From the NCBI RefSeq assembly GCF_021155775.2, contig NC_060232.1:34897089-34961088 (forward strand): a stretch of DNA of 64,000 nt. Reading direction: 5' to 3'. Positions 38,401-50,600 of this stretch are shown piece by piece. The notes below the pieces were generated by a model, which saw only the letters and a list, made by a program, of their open reading frames with translations, searched no databases and was not told the DNA's origin. A program made the position numbers and the translations under genes. Each line of letters opens with the position of its first letter. The stretch's first letter is position 1. The DNA is from Neodiprion pinetum (taxonomy: Eukaryota > Arthropoda > Insecta > Hymenoptera > Diprionidae).

Positions 38401-41400
38401 GAATGAAGGAATACGCCGGGAATCGTGATAAACTTCCTCCAGGCTCGTAACAATACGTCTACGCGCCTTGCTTCGTTCTATATTAGTACTTCCTGGACTG
38501 GCACGCCACGTGCGTGTGCACACCGTCCCGATCTCCGCACCCCTGCAATATGCCGCAGCTTCGCCTCTCCTCCAGTTCTACTCGGAAGACGTCGTCCTGC
38601 TGTGTGTATCCCTGTATTTCCATTTGCTCCGTGCCACGTGAGACAAAAGCCCGTTACAGATTCCTCCGCGGAATTATTTTGCTTCGCTCTCACTGATTTT
38701 GAACCGCAGATGTATTTCCGACTTTGGAAAGACGAAGAGAATATCAAAGTATGTTGATATCAAGAGACATTCCGGAACCTAAGAGGGTCTCAATTTGCAA
38801 AATGGAAATCATTTGAAACCATGCTCATTTCTTTTCACCCTTTTTTCATTATGACGGTGAATGGTTCTGGAAGATACATATATATTGAAGTTGATGATCA
38901 AAATCGCACTCCGAGTGCAATCACTCATTTTTCCGAAGTTTTGATGACGTTCATTCTGTAATCAGGAATCTGCAAGCTAAACGATTTAATTGCTTTATGC
39001 GAAAATGTCAATTCAATTTTTCACTCAATTGCAAGTCACTTCAGACTTAGTCATCAGGTCCCAAGTCAATCTCAGTACAAGCTTTCCAAACCTTCTGACG
39101 CAAAGTTTGAGAGTATACAAAAACCGAGTAGGTATCCGAAGATCCTAGAATCCGAATACCCGAGCAAAAAAAAAACCTGCTTTCGAATAAGAGAATTCAA
39201 TTCCCATCCGAAATAGCTGCCACGCTTTTCGTGATTTGAAATCTACGAGCCACGATACCATCGTGGCTGCTCCGCCCAGCGATCGTGTCTGAGATTGTTT
39301 GCGGGGGATCAGGATTAGCAGGATGGAAGTTGGGACGTCCCGTTACCGCGAGAGATAGTGCTTTCGAGACGGATAGCAGAAGCAGCGATAGGTAGCCAGG
39401 CCGGCGTCTACTTAGGATTAGTTTAGCGGACTCCAAGTCCTGACATCCTGACGACGACGGGCTGATTCGCCGCTCGGCTCCGTTCGACTGTTGAAATAGC
39501 CGTGCGGCTTGTCGATCCGCCGAGAGATGCCTCTAGGCGATGCTGTTCACGGACCGCCACCGCCAATCTCGCCGCTCCAATTTAGAAGGCGGGGTGGACT
39601 CTCTACGAGCCACGTGCCCAGCTGATCGCGTGCCTGCGGGCAAGGAGGATCGTTTGCAACTCTATTGGCAAAAAATTTGCAACTCCTTGCTCCACTTTAG
39701 CTATGAGAATTGTTTCGTCACTCTGACAATATATTTCGCAGCCCTTTTTGTGGAGCATGGCATGCACTTAATATCGGGTATGATGATTTTGCACGATTCA
39801 ATTGTTTCTTGTGTACCTATCACTAGATTAACTCATGTATTACGTTAGTTGTATTTTGTTTTTTTGCTACAAACACTGATGTTTTATATTATTCTAACGG
39901 TGATTGTTTCTCGACAATATATTATTCAAACATCTTTGAACCAAAAATAAATAAATAATAAACCTATCGAGTTTTTAAATTACGAGATTATATCGAAGTG
40001 TTTCAGTTGATGTTAACCATTTTTTGTGCCTTTTCAAAGTTCAATCAAAGTGAATATTTTTTTTTCTTCTTGACTCGTCAATTATATTGGAAAAAAACGT
40101 GTTAGAAATAATATGAAGGTCAGAATAAAACCTGATTTACAAATCATATCGTTACATTTCGGTTTACGTTCAATGGAATTTTATATAAATGGTTGTGACG
40201 TTTGATACGGTTAAGAAAAGTTGATTGAAAAGAATCTATCCCGATTAACTTTAGCTGCACCTTCTGAATATTGTTCTATATTCGAATTACTTTTCACCAT
40301 CAGCTATGCAGGTGATGTAGAAAAAGTGTTTGCTTCGGTCGAACACAACGTTGTCTGATTTCAACGAATCCTCGCGTTTTTAGACCCATAGTATCCGAAA
40401 AATAGGTTTTTAGAAAAATATTGGCCTATGTGTCTATTCTGACAAACTTCCACGATGATCTCGTAAATGGTTTGATGAAAACATATCTAATTTACAAGAC
40501 TTCGCACGGAAATGATGAATTCTACAAATTTAAAGCAGCGCCAAACAGTTTACACGACGTATATTTGTATAAATTTTTCAAGTTTTCCACATTTTATGAC
40601 GATAAAAAAGACGTATTAACGACGTAAAATTCTCATCCCACTTGACGATACTTCCAGTAATTGAATTTGTTTTCAAAGTAAAGAAAGGTAGCGCGAAAAA
40701 TACTGTTTCTACGGCTTCTCTCTGTCTAGTTTCGATACCGTTTCGAAATGTTTCCTCCGTAACAGAAGCGGATTCCTAGAAGACACCGTGTCTCGGGGGC
40801 TTTAGTAGGCGTGAAATCGTCCACTGCACCTACTCGTTGCGTCACGAACGAGATATATTATCTTGGAAGTGAAAAATCGACGAAACAGAAAGTACAACGT
40901 GCAGTAGTTTAATAAGTGACAATATCAAAGACCGCGGCGTGTCGAGCCGGTATAAATGATGGTACCTCGACGGCGTGGCCGCCGCGCCGCTCCGATTTCG
41001 CAAGACTATATTCCTCTGACCGCGCGACGTGTCCGCAGGCTGCGAAACGCCCCGCTGCGGTGCCGCTTCCACCATATCATCGGCCTTTCCCGTAGGTGTG
41101 TCACGCGTACTCCACCTCGACTCGGGGGCTCCGAGTGCGTCCGTCGAGCGGCTCTGCGCTTAAACGTCAGCGGCCGTCGTACGCCGCGGACAGGACGCGT
41201 GGCCGTCGCGGCTTGACGGCCGATTTGCCGATTTGCCGAGTCCAGGACTCACTTTCACTCGCGGCGTTCGCTCCCTCCTCGAACCACCATCCTCCGCTTC
41301 CATACTCCGTTCTGGAACTCTTGCAAACCCGCCTTCACCCCAGGCTCCTCGCTGCGCGCTCTAGGAATCACTGATCATTGATCGACTCTTCGTTCTCGGT

Positions 41401-41419
41401 CTTGCGGAAATACCCTGTC
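35461..41419. other. non-coding stretch, GC-rich near its end
   Basis: I recognise no gene. Pyrimidine-rich and purine-rich runs occur near 36600-36710. A short hairpin lies at 39248-39268. From about 40940 to 41360 the DNA is CpG-rich, preceded by GGTATAAATG at 40950, a TATA-like element. The 86-codon plus frame there is Arg-rich and looks compositional. Confidence 0.35.
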
Positions 41420-42345
41420 CGAGAATGTTGCAACCGATTTTCCACTCGATGAACAATTTTTTTCCGTATCGAGTCAACTCATTTTGCTCCTTTACGATAC
41501 CAAAATTGAACCGATTTAAATGATCCTTTTGTTTTCACGCAACCGATTCTGCTCCTACGTGAATCTGAAATTAAACCAGTTGATCTGGCCCACTTGCTTT
41601 CATACTACCAAGTTTCGTCTCGTTTAATTCAATTTTGGACTGAGCCAATCGATTGTTGCCTCGGTTGGAGTGATTTTCGTTTTCGCAGAACCGATTTTTT
41701 ATGTTATTGAAGAAACTTTGTGATTGTCGTCTCAACCGAACCAATTTTATCCAGATTACACCCACCTTTATTTGAATTCAACAGATTTCTTCTGATCTAA
41801 ACCGATATTCGTTTTAACCATTCAGAGAAGAATACAATTACGTGATCAGACATCTAAATTTTACAACTAGGTTAATTATTCTTCTATTATGCTGAAAGTT
41901 GATATTGTCTGAGAATTCAAAATTTTAGTGCTACTTACCGTAAAAGTGGTTTGTACGAGTTATAATATACAAATGTGTCCCTTTTAGTTTTTGCTGTGTG
42001 CGTTGAACCAATTTACAATCTAGCTGACCAATTTTTAACCGATCAAGCTGATTTTCGTTCTGATTGAACAGATTTTGATTTTAATTGAAACTCTAGTTTA
42101 ATCTGAACCGAAATCGTCCAGATCGCACAAACGCATTTTTCATCATTCAAACGGATATTCGGTTCCATCGAGTGAATCCGCGAATCAATGAAATCAATTT
42201 TTTCTCGATAGTAGAACCGATTATCGCTTCTACAATACTAATCGCAACTGTCGAACCTATTTCCGTCTCGACGAAGGATCTCGCAGAACTCCAGATTGAC
42301 CAATGAAAACGCCTCCGCGATCGGATCGGCTTAACTCTCGCCGTA
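41420..42345 (+). repeat. degenerate AACCGATTT repeat domain
   Basis: AACCGATT or a one-base variant recurs many times on the same strand: near 41432, 41509, 41541, 41689, 41739 (AACCAATTTT), 41800, 42006, 42037, 42106 and 42215. The spacers are rich in TTTTCGTT, CTGATT and ATTGAA words. Spacings are irregular but often 30-80 bp, as expected of an old tandem repeat that has accumulated indels. No frame is coding. Alternatively it is a homotypic cluster of a binding site; AACCG resembles Myb (YAACNG) and one half of Grainyhead (AACCGGTT) consensus sites. Confidence 0.5.
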
Positions 42346-44140
42346 AGAGACAAGCAGAAATCGGACGGTTCGGAGGCCTCGAGGGTATAATCGAAGCCTC
42401 GCGTTTCGTCCCCACGTTGTGTCGTCGCGTCGTCTAAATGCGGCGCGATGAAACGCGGGAAACCGCAGCTGCCTGCTGCGAGTGGTACCGAGCCGAAGTA
42501 ACGACGGCGTTGGTGTTCTTGCCGCGTCGTTCGCCTCGGCGACGTCGGACACGGTCCCCTTCTCTCGGCGTCGAGAGCCGCCGCCCTGGCGTGGTCCGCT
42601 GCACGAAGTGATCTAGTTTGGGCATCGGCTGGAGACGGGTATCGGACGGCCTTCGAAGCGAAGCGGAGTCCGTCTTACGGAGAGCGTCGTGTAGTCACCC
42701 GCAGCCAGAAGAGGCGGACGACAATTCCTTGCACTCCAAAACGAGAGGAGCCATTTTCTTTTTATTTCTCACCGCGGCGTCACTCCTTCGTATTATTTAT
42801 CCGGCCTTCAAGCTTTTTAGACGCCCGATCATTTTCGCAAAAGGCCGTACGCGCCGGGCTCGAAATATTCATGGGCTTAACGCGCGCGCTGGTACTATGA
42901 ATGAAGGGAGGGGGGCGGGAAAGATATTGCGAGAAAAAAATATATCACCTACTAATGGGCTTCACTTACGTACATATATATCCTATACAATGCGTAATTA
43001 CAGGGACTATAAATTACTTAAACGCCTGTACGAAAATGCTCTTTGCGCCGCCGCCAATTCTCGACGTCTGTCACTTCCGGTCCATGAGCTAAAAATCTGC
43101 CGAAGGCAGGTGGAAACGCCTAATGAAATTTAGTTACACTCCTTTCTTTTCGTAACCCCGTTCAATTTTTTATCGCTAATTGACAAGAACCTTTGAAGGA
43201 TAAAAAGAACTCACGCCTTAGTATTTTTTTGTTCTATTTTTTTCTATCTCTGCAACGGAGCAGTATCATTAACCGAAATTCCGTCGTAAATTTTGACAGC
43301 CTAGTACCACGTGTCGATGTACAAAATTATGACCACAGACGTGAGATAATATGGTGGTTCCTTACGGACCTTGGAATATGTATATATACCGCACCGTGTA
43401 ATATAGTATCATAAAACCTAGTGACCACTTTAGAAATCGGCACGTGTTATAGTTGTGTCAAAATTCGCGTTTAGTATTGAGTGGCCTCTGCTCGACTACC
43501 GAAAGTTCTCAAGTTTTTGCGAGAGTACGTACCTACAATAGTATCGAACGATCGTCTAATCCTTCAAAAGAAAAACCATTCTGTTTTTCGATGATTATTT
43601 CTCAGCTACCGAACGTCACTCCGCACTAGTGTACATTATCGAAACTTTAAGAGAGCAATAATTTTTCAAGATTCGATTAATCGATACATAATTTTCTAGC
43701 CCTCTTCCGTCTCTAGCATTGATCGTCAGTTTTACATCGTTGCTCCATTTGAAAACATGTTTATCAGATTTTCAGAAACATATCGGTACAAGGATTTTAA
43801 TCCCAATTATTTGTATAAGAATACCGATAGTAGGCTTCTGGCAGGTCGATTTTACTCAGGCTAATTATATCGCGATATCCTGACACATATTTCCATCGCA
43901 CAAACGATCTAATCTGCTAATCAACGAGGAGTGCATAAAACCGCAAGGTGCGTGACTAGTACGTATAAATCTTGCGAGTCTGTTACAGTCTGTGAAGCGT
44001 CACAAGCACAAAAAGAAGAGGAACAAGTTTAAAGCTGTTGAAAAAAATTCAAAACACTCGCAGATTCGTGAATTGATAGTTCCGGTATATTTACAGCGCT
44101 AAGTTTCGATGGGCCGCAACGCTGCAACGGTCGGGCGGGC
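42346..44140. other. CpG-rich patch then A/T-rich DNA
   Basis: At 42350-42720 the DNA is CpG-rich with frames open on both strands. From there to 44100 it is mostly A/T-rich. The 171-codon plus frame beginning at 42618 starts at a non-ATG codon and has no domain. No RNA gene or repeat array is seen. Confidence 0.35.
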
Positions 44141-44143
44141 GTT

Positions 44144-44180
44144 CGTTAATGCCGTTGAAGGACCTACGCCGGCATTAACG
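44144..44180. repeat. perfect 11-bp inverted repeat, 15-base loop
   Basis: CGTTAATGCCG at 44144-44154 is matched exactly by CGGCATTAACG at 44170-44180. It sits at the left border of the GC-rich patch 44185-44560 and contains TTAAT homeodomain-type cores in both arms. It could be a paired protein-binding site or a cruciform-prone hairpin. The stem is too short for an animal microRNA precursor. Confidence 0.8.
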
Positions 44181-44775
44181 AGGAGCTAATTGGAAACACG
44201 GTAGTTAAGTAAAGTAGTGGGTTCGCCGGCACCCGGGGAGCCTCGCGTTACGGGCGTACGTCGCGACGCGTAGGTGGGCGCGGGGCACCACGGGGGTTCC
44301 GGGGCGCCGAACGGGGCCTGATGGGGCCCAGGAGGCGAGGTGCTCTTGCAGAGAAAGCTTCGCCTGGCCGGCAGCGCCGCGGCGGGGATACGAGCGCGGT
44401 CTAGCCGTTCGGTGCCACCGTAAGGCGTGTGCCGTTTTTTAAACTTCGCGAATAACATATCTGCCGGGAGTGCGGGGACCCGTGCCCGGCGTACGGCTCG
44501 AGCAACACGGCCAGGAGTCCGTTCCGCAAAAATCTTCGGACTACCGCGATATTCCTACAAATGCGTGGGGGAAAGGAGCGCGAGCTGCAGCTAATGCAGG
44601 CCCGTAACCAGCGCGATGTTGCGACTTGGTGTTTCCACCATCATTCAGCCTATGATTGTGACTTGTGAGAGTTTCTGATCGTCACAACGTGCCGTTGCGA
44701 GTTTCTTATGCGGTAATTTTGTAAATCGCCAAGTTTGTACCGAGATTTACTCTGAAAGAACCGAGTTGAAATTTA

Positions 44776-45395
44776 ACGCCCACGTTTGACCTTACCAAGG
44801 TTCGTATGAGCCTACTTTGAAGGAAACTGAACCTAGATACCCTGCATCAAACTCCTCCGACTTCTAAGAATTTAAGGACAAACCCTACATTGACCCTACG
44901 ACTCCTAAAAATTAAAGTACCAAATCGTACTTTGACGCCATCCACAGACGATTGAACCTATTTTGACGCTATTCAATCTACAGCTTCCCCATTGGATCTG
45001 TAACTACTTTTTTACAAATATATTATTATAGCGACATTCATCTGATCAGATTGAATAATCCAAGAGCTATTTCGACGTAATTTTGATAAGTTTCAATAAC
45101 ATTGGAAAATTAAGTATTGCATTTCAACTGCATTTATTCGACGTGCTTACGAATGCAGAAACCCGTCTAACGAGAGGAGCTTCAAGTTAATATAAATATA
45201 AAATTCCACAATTCATTAATACATCGAATCGTACTACCTCTCGAGGGTTAAAGGAAGTTCCTTGGTAAACTTGGTAAATCGGGAAACTTAGGACATTTTT
45301 AGCCCCAAAATCGGGTTTGATATTGCATTCAAATAGAACCTACTTTACTATATTTAAACCCTACGTAGGAGCTCCTACGCTCCTTTATAGTACGC
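44776..45395 (+). repeat. degenerate CCTACTTTGACGC repeat
   Basis: Related words recur on one strand: CCTACTTTGA at 44811, AACCTAGATACCCT at 44830, AACCCTACATTGACCCTAC at 44881, CGTACTTTGACGCCA at 44926, AACCTATTTTGACGCTATT at 44955, and AACCTACTTTACTA near 45337 followed by AAACCCTACG. Spacing is irregular at roughly 25-50 bp in the dense part. It looks like another decayed short-period repeat, unrelated to the AACCGATTT domain. The part from 45000 to 45330 is sparse in the motif. Confidence 0.4.
45364..45379. repeat. 16-bp perfect palindrome
   Basis: CGTAGGAGCTCCTACG is its own reverse complement. It lies at the end of the CCTACTTTGACGC repeat domain, where CCTAC words on opposite strands meet head to head. 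Confidence 0.9.
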
Positions 45396-46679
45396 GCTAA
45401 ATTTCGATTCGGAGAGTATCACGCTTTGTTTTTAATGGTGTGTATTTTTCTGCGGGGATACGATGGATGGAAAATAACTGACAATGAGAAACAGGGGCTT
45501 CTCACCCTAACTTTTTTTAAATCACTTGCACTCGGTGAGGAGTAACAGAAGATCAAATTCGGTAGTAATACTCCCAACTTCACACCGTTTAATGATACAT
45601 TGCAAAACGTATGAAAATTATTTACTGTACCTTTCATTGTCCAGATGAATTACTTGGCATCCAATGGGTTCTTGTCATTTCATTGAAGCGACAGGAAACA
45701 TGACACACCGCTACCGCAATTTAACAGGCAGCCACCAGATGTCACCGAGCAGTCAGCTCTCTCTCGCGAGATGTAGCTGATTGCAGAAAACGATGAAGAG
45801 TCAATAACTCTCCCTTCGTGAAACGAATCTGCTGATTCGAACGAATTTTTGCTATCGTAACTTACCAGTTGGTACGCCTTCATCAACTTTTCGCGTGACG
45901 GTAGCACGCGGAAGCGGAAGCGTCGAGATGTAGTGCAAGCGATGAATTCGCCCCTCGTTGTGTGATATAAATATGTGCGAGTAGCGGTGTTTGCTTTTTC
46001 ATCATTATGTCTCAGGCCGTAGCGGCGATGGCCGAGGATCATTCCTGCAGAAGTTGAGGTAGGCAGGGGTATACGTAAGGCTGGAAGTACCAATCAAATG
46101 AAACTCCAGCGGATAGATGTAGGTGCAAGAGATCCATAGAATGACCGCAGGTGGCCGGCGCAAAATAAATATTACGTACGTAGCGAGGCGGCCGTACAAG
46201 ACGAGCCCAGCCTCCGGTACCTGGTCTAGGTACACGTAGGTGTGTAAGTGTGTGTAATCGAGCTGTGTATCGCCGAACGGAAAAGCACGCGTACAGCCAC
46301 ACGGTGATCTAGTTCCAGTTTATTCTGTAATGAAAGCGAGGAGACTCTACTCTCGGACTCTCTACTCGGACCCAACGCGCTGAGAGTGATACTGGATACA
46401 TCAGAGCATGGCTTTGAAAGTATCGAAAGTGAAGCAGCAGGCGGCGGGGAGGAGGCTAACAATATCCTCGAGAACGTTATGCGCTGACAAAAAAGTCGGG
46501 AATGTTTATAGACTGCACCGACGATGTCTCCCTCGTCGCAGCCTGTGCTCTCCTGCGGGCAATAATCGGCTAATACCGGACGATCGATCGGCTGGATCTA
46601 AGCGTTCGCAAATACCGAGAAGACCAACGTATATCCGACGTGAGCGGCACTTGCCGCGAATTATCATAAACAGTCAATT

Positions 46680-46770
46680 TTCGATTAAATCGGTTATTTT
46701 TTCCCGGTTAATCGAGTATAATCGATTATTTTTTACACCAGATCAATCGACTGACTCGATTATTTTTTCT
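46680..46770. repeat. 33-bp minisatellite with CGATTATTTTTT core
   Basis: CGGTTATTTTTT at 46691, CGATTATTTTTT at 46723 and CGATTATTTTTT at 46757 give periods of 32 and 34 bp. Between the cores ATCGA words recur. The second unit includes TAATCGATTA at 46719-46728, a palindromic pair of homeodomain TAAT cores with a two-base spacer. Confidence 0.7.
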
Positions 46771-47041
46771 CACGATCGGTTTTTGATTTTTACTACCATG
46801 AACGATGCAATACAATAATAATTTATGTGATTAAAATATCAATTATTAGCATTGTCTGACCTAGCAAGTACCTATTTGACATATTCAGTGAAAGACCAAT
46901 GAATATTGTCATCTGAAATTGAAAAATTTTTGAATGAAACTATGAATTATTAAAAAAAAATTTTCCGCTATCAAGACTTATACATACCGAAAGTTACGAA
47001 ATTTTGTTTTCACATGCACCGTTTAAAAAAAAATACGAAAC

Positions 47042-47122
47042 AATCGATTAATCGATTAATTTTTACCGATTCAATCGAGTCGTGTTAGATTACTCATTTG
47101 AACTCGATTAATCGATGCATCG
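47042..47122. promoter_or_regulatory. cluster of TAATCGATTA-type palindromes
   Basis: AATCGATTAATCGATT (47042-47057) is a perfect 16-bp palindrome containing TAATCGATTA at 47049-47058. TCGATTAATCGA (47104-47115) is a second palindrome and CGATGCATCG (47113-47122) a third, overlapping one. With 46719-46728 this makes repeated inverted TAAT pairs, the arrangement bound by homeodomain dimers (TAAT-N2-ATTA, known for paired-class proteins). A regulatory role is inference; they could also be decayed copies of the neighbouring minisatellite. Confidence 0.4.
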
Positions 47123-47299
47123 CTTATTTTAAGCTTAGTGGCAATCGCTGGTACTCACCATCCACTCGCTGGGAAAGAAAGGGGTGCGCAGATTGTTGCA
47201 GACTGCAAAAAACTGACCGCGCGCTAGAATTGTGCAACGGCAGAGAGCTCTTTTCGCGATTTTTATAATTACAGAGTGCAGCTCGGCGGAATCATCACG

Positions 47300-47382
47300 G
47301 AAGATATAAAATTCACCGCCTTAGCGGGGTGCTATAAAACAGACATTAGGCTCTCCTCTTGTTTCGCTCGCGTCTTAAGACG
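47300..47382 (+). promoter_or_regulatory. possible TATA-type core promoter
   Basis: TATAAAAC at 47333-47340 has GC-rich DNA on its 5' side (CCGCCTTAGCGGGGTGC), with another TATAAAA at 47305-47311. A 12-bp palindrome, CGTCTTAAGACG, lies at 47371-47382, near the expected start-site distance. There is no clear TCAKTY initiator. The plus frame that begins at 47437 is short and runs through the (TA)n repeat, so no gene is identified downstream. The strand and use are inferred. Confidence 0.25.
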
Positions 47383-47620
47383 ACTCTCGCTACTTTCCAA
47401 CTGTAGAAGAATCGAGCTCACTCGTCCCTGACGGATTTGTGGAAAAATGATCGTTTTTATCCTCTTTCTCTTACCGCCTGCACGTCATCCACCCACTTCT
47501 TCTTCCGCTTCTCCTTTTTTTCCGGCAATGAGCAAAAGGGCGTCGTCGCGGTTCGCCATTTGCGGTACGCGAAGAGATCGCCTCGTCCATATAGGCAGAA
47601 AAAGCTGAGCGTGTATATAC

Positions 47621-47621
<1 letters not shown>

Positions 47622-47654
<33 letters not shown>
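47622..47654. repeat. (TA)16 microsatellite
   Basis: This is an uninterrupted TA run of about 33 bp, preceded by GTGTATATAC and followed by GTATAA. The open frames that run through it encode Tyr-Ile repeats and are not credible. Confidence 0.95.
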
Positions 47655-47658
<4 letters not shown>

Positions 47659-50600
47659 AACGACACGACGCGTTTATTCTGTGACCACAGAGTGCGAATG
47701 CCTACAGCGGTAGAGAATTCGCGAGCTTTGAGCTGTGCCGAATATTGTCTATCGCCGAATTTGACGCGATGAATAATTAGGCGAGCGAACCAATGCGAAT
47801 GGATTTCACCGAAGAGATATTGCGTCGCGTTGGCGGCGAAGACGCTGAGAAGAAACGAGATGTATATGTACATTTTCAAGATTAATCGACAGAAATAGTT
47901 TCGGGGCGACATGAGCCGCGTATACGCGGACCCAGAATTGCAAAACGACTTGTTTCAATTATGTCCGTGAAATAATAACTGCACAATCCTGTTAACCGTA
48001 ACGCGAGGCATGTATTATCTTACGAAATGAGATCTAGCGGGCGAAGAGGATCACTCGCACACGCGCAAACACACACGCGTGCATGCCTCGGAGCCGAGCA
48101 TTCGTCATGTCAATTCTTCTCAAGATATATATCACAGGTTTTTACAATAATGCCCCGACCTGTCGGTGGACAGCCTTCGTCGGTCGGCTCGCGCATACTC
48201 GTATTAATACGTCACACAGTCCTCCGTGGCTTGAGTGAATATTTTATTTCATCGTATTACGCCTAGGTCGCCTGCCATATACCATCTCGCCTTCCTTCGT
48301 CCTCTCTGGAAATCTCGTTATTTATTAACGTTTTTTTTTCACTTCTTATATGCCTGCGTGTTTACTTTCGCGGAGAACTCGAGTAGTCGGCTTTTCCTCT
48401 ATTCGCTTCTCTGCCTACATGTGTCGGTTTAACAGCTCGCGATGCGTTCGAGGTGTGTTAAAAAAATTAAACTGAATAAAATGAAGAAATCGAGGTAGAA
48501 AAAGAGATCCTTCTAGAACGGCGCATATCGAGAGCGGATTAACCGACTGATTGACGTTGGGTTTAATCGACAATTTGTAAGACGTTATTATTATAGAAAC
48601 AACGAAGGCGTTAGATAGCCGAGGCTTCTTATTCAGCTTCCGTGTCGGATGGGCGGGCTATCCTCGCGGATAGCTGATAATTTATTAGACAAACGAGAAA
48701 TCGTTCGCGTTATATATACACACGCATATGTATATATCGTATAATTCCCTTCGCGAGCACATCGTACAAACAACGTCGATATCTCGTTCGAACTGTATAT
48801 AATAAATAAGCAAGAGTTAATATATAACGAGGTGCGGAATAATAATCCAGCGAATCGCGTCGCTCTCAAGTCTAATAGTCGTTATTAAACAGCGATCCCG
48901 GCTCTCTCAGCCCCCTCGCAACGTAGCGCAGCCGGTACGAACCGATCTCGGTATAAATCGTAACTCGCAAATGGCACACGGGCAGTTTCGCCTTTCCGCA
49001 ACAATTCAAGGATGCTAAAATCGGAAAAATACCCCCGATCGGCGCGTCGATTTTCTCAATTGGCAGCCTCTCCGCGCCGATCTCTCATCCCGGTCCGCGC
49101 AACAGCGCCGAAGATATCGTACAGTATCTCGTACAAACGCGGATCGCATGGCAGGCGGCAGTCGCGACCCACATCCCGGAGATAAAGTACCTTATACTCC
49201 GGACCTGGGTTCGCGGGCAGAGGTGCTCAGCGCAACCCCGCCTTTACGCTACGCGGATCGTTTCGACCCGGAGCCGAGCGCTTCTTTCTCTCCTCGAGCC
49301 CTCGGGCCGATCGGGTTCCGACGATTGCGTAAACCGGGCGTCATGGCCGCCGGCCGCCGGCTGGGACAACGCCCGCGAAACTAGAGCAGAATCGAGAGCC
49401 ACTGGACGTCCAGCGGTGCAAACGGCGGTCCGTCCACTCCCCGAGGCCGCGCTACTCCTACATTTTTGACGGCTCGGCATCGGGCACCGCGCGCATTCTC
49501 CGGGCTACCGATGCCCACTTTCCGCCCCCTCGCCTATCGGTGCATCTGGGCCTCGGATTACTCGCTCTCCTCTCCGCGGCTCGCCTAGCCGCTCATGCCT
49601 GATCCGACTTCTCAGCTTCCACGCACCTCTCGGGTTCCATCCTTCCTCGTCGTCGAAAGCGATTTCCCATCCGCTCGTTCGCTCCTCGACGCACCGTTCC
49701 GCGATTATGCTCGGCCTCTTCACCGGAGGGCTTTTGCCCACGACGCCCACCTCCTGGTCCCATGGGGTTTCTATCGTCCGTTTCTACGGAGCTTGAATCG
49801 ACCATCGTCCGCAGCAACGGAAATCACTGCCGCGAACAGGGCACTGTCGCAATTAGGATGTTAAACGTGCCTCATCTTTCTCAAATGTGGTCAGCGAAGA
49901 ATTAGTTGACGAATGTTGAATCGAAAATCTGTATAATCCTTGTCTTATTAAACTTTTATAATTGAATCAAGTTGCAGTTCATTTTCACACCCTCGACCCG
50001 ACGTATCGTGCATTATTTTCAGGCATCTTGTAACTCTGTGTGCAGTATGACAAACTTAGGGTCGTGAAGCTGGTTTACCGGTGATAAAAAACCGCCCTGA
50101 CCATACCCACGACTAAAACTGCGAGTTAACGGTTGACCGAGAAAAGATTTACGAGCGGCCATAAAATGAGCACCTCTCCCCTCGAAGAGAGCGGACTCGA
50201 ATAATTCTCCTCGAGGAGCATTCCTCGATCGAAGGATTTCCAGGTCGGTGGATCTTCCTCGGGATAGGCTCGTTCCGGAGCGCGAAGCGAAACGGTAAAA
50301 GCGCCGGGCGCCTGTCTCATTGTTCGCGACACGGGGCGAGGATGGAATAACGCGTAAAACGTGTTTGCGTGGCTGATGGATCTTAATTGGCATCTTTATC
50401 TTCGTAATTCAGGTATCGGCGTGTATCGGGACGTCGGAACGGTCGCCTGCCGTTGCTGCGTTGGTCAGCTTCGAACTCGTTAGGCTTACTGCATACGCGG
50501 CCGCTTTCTAAGCTCGAGTCGTCGCGACGCTCGCTCTTCCCGCGCTCCGGCTCTGCAAGAACCCGATTAATGAAAGCCGAGCGCCTCGAACCACATGGGA

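Noticed and set aside
45063..45095. CGACGTAATTTTG outside the satellite domain, matching a satellite box
   Set aside because: Only 13 bases match and the flanks do not align with the unit, so it is treated as chance.
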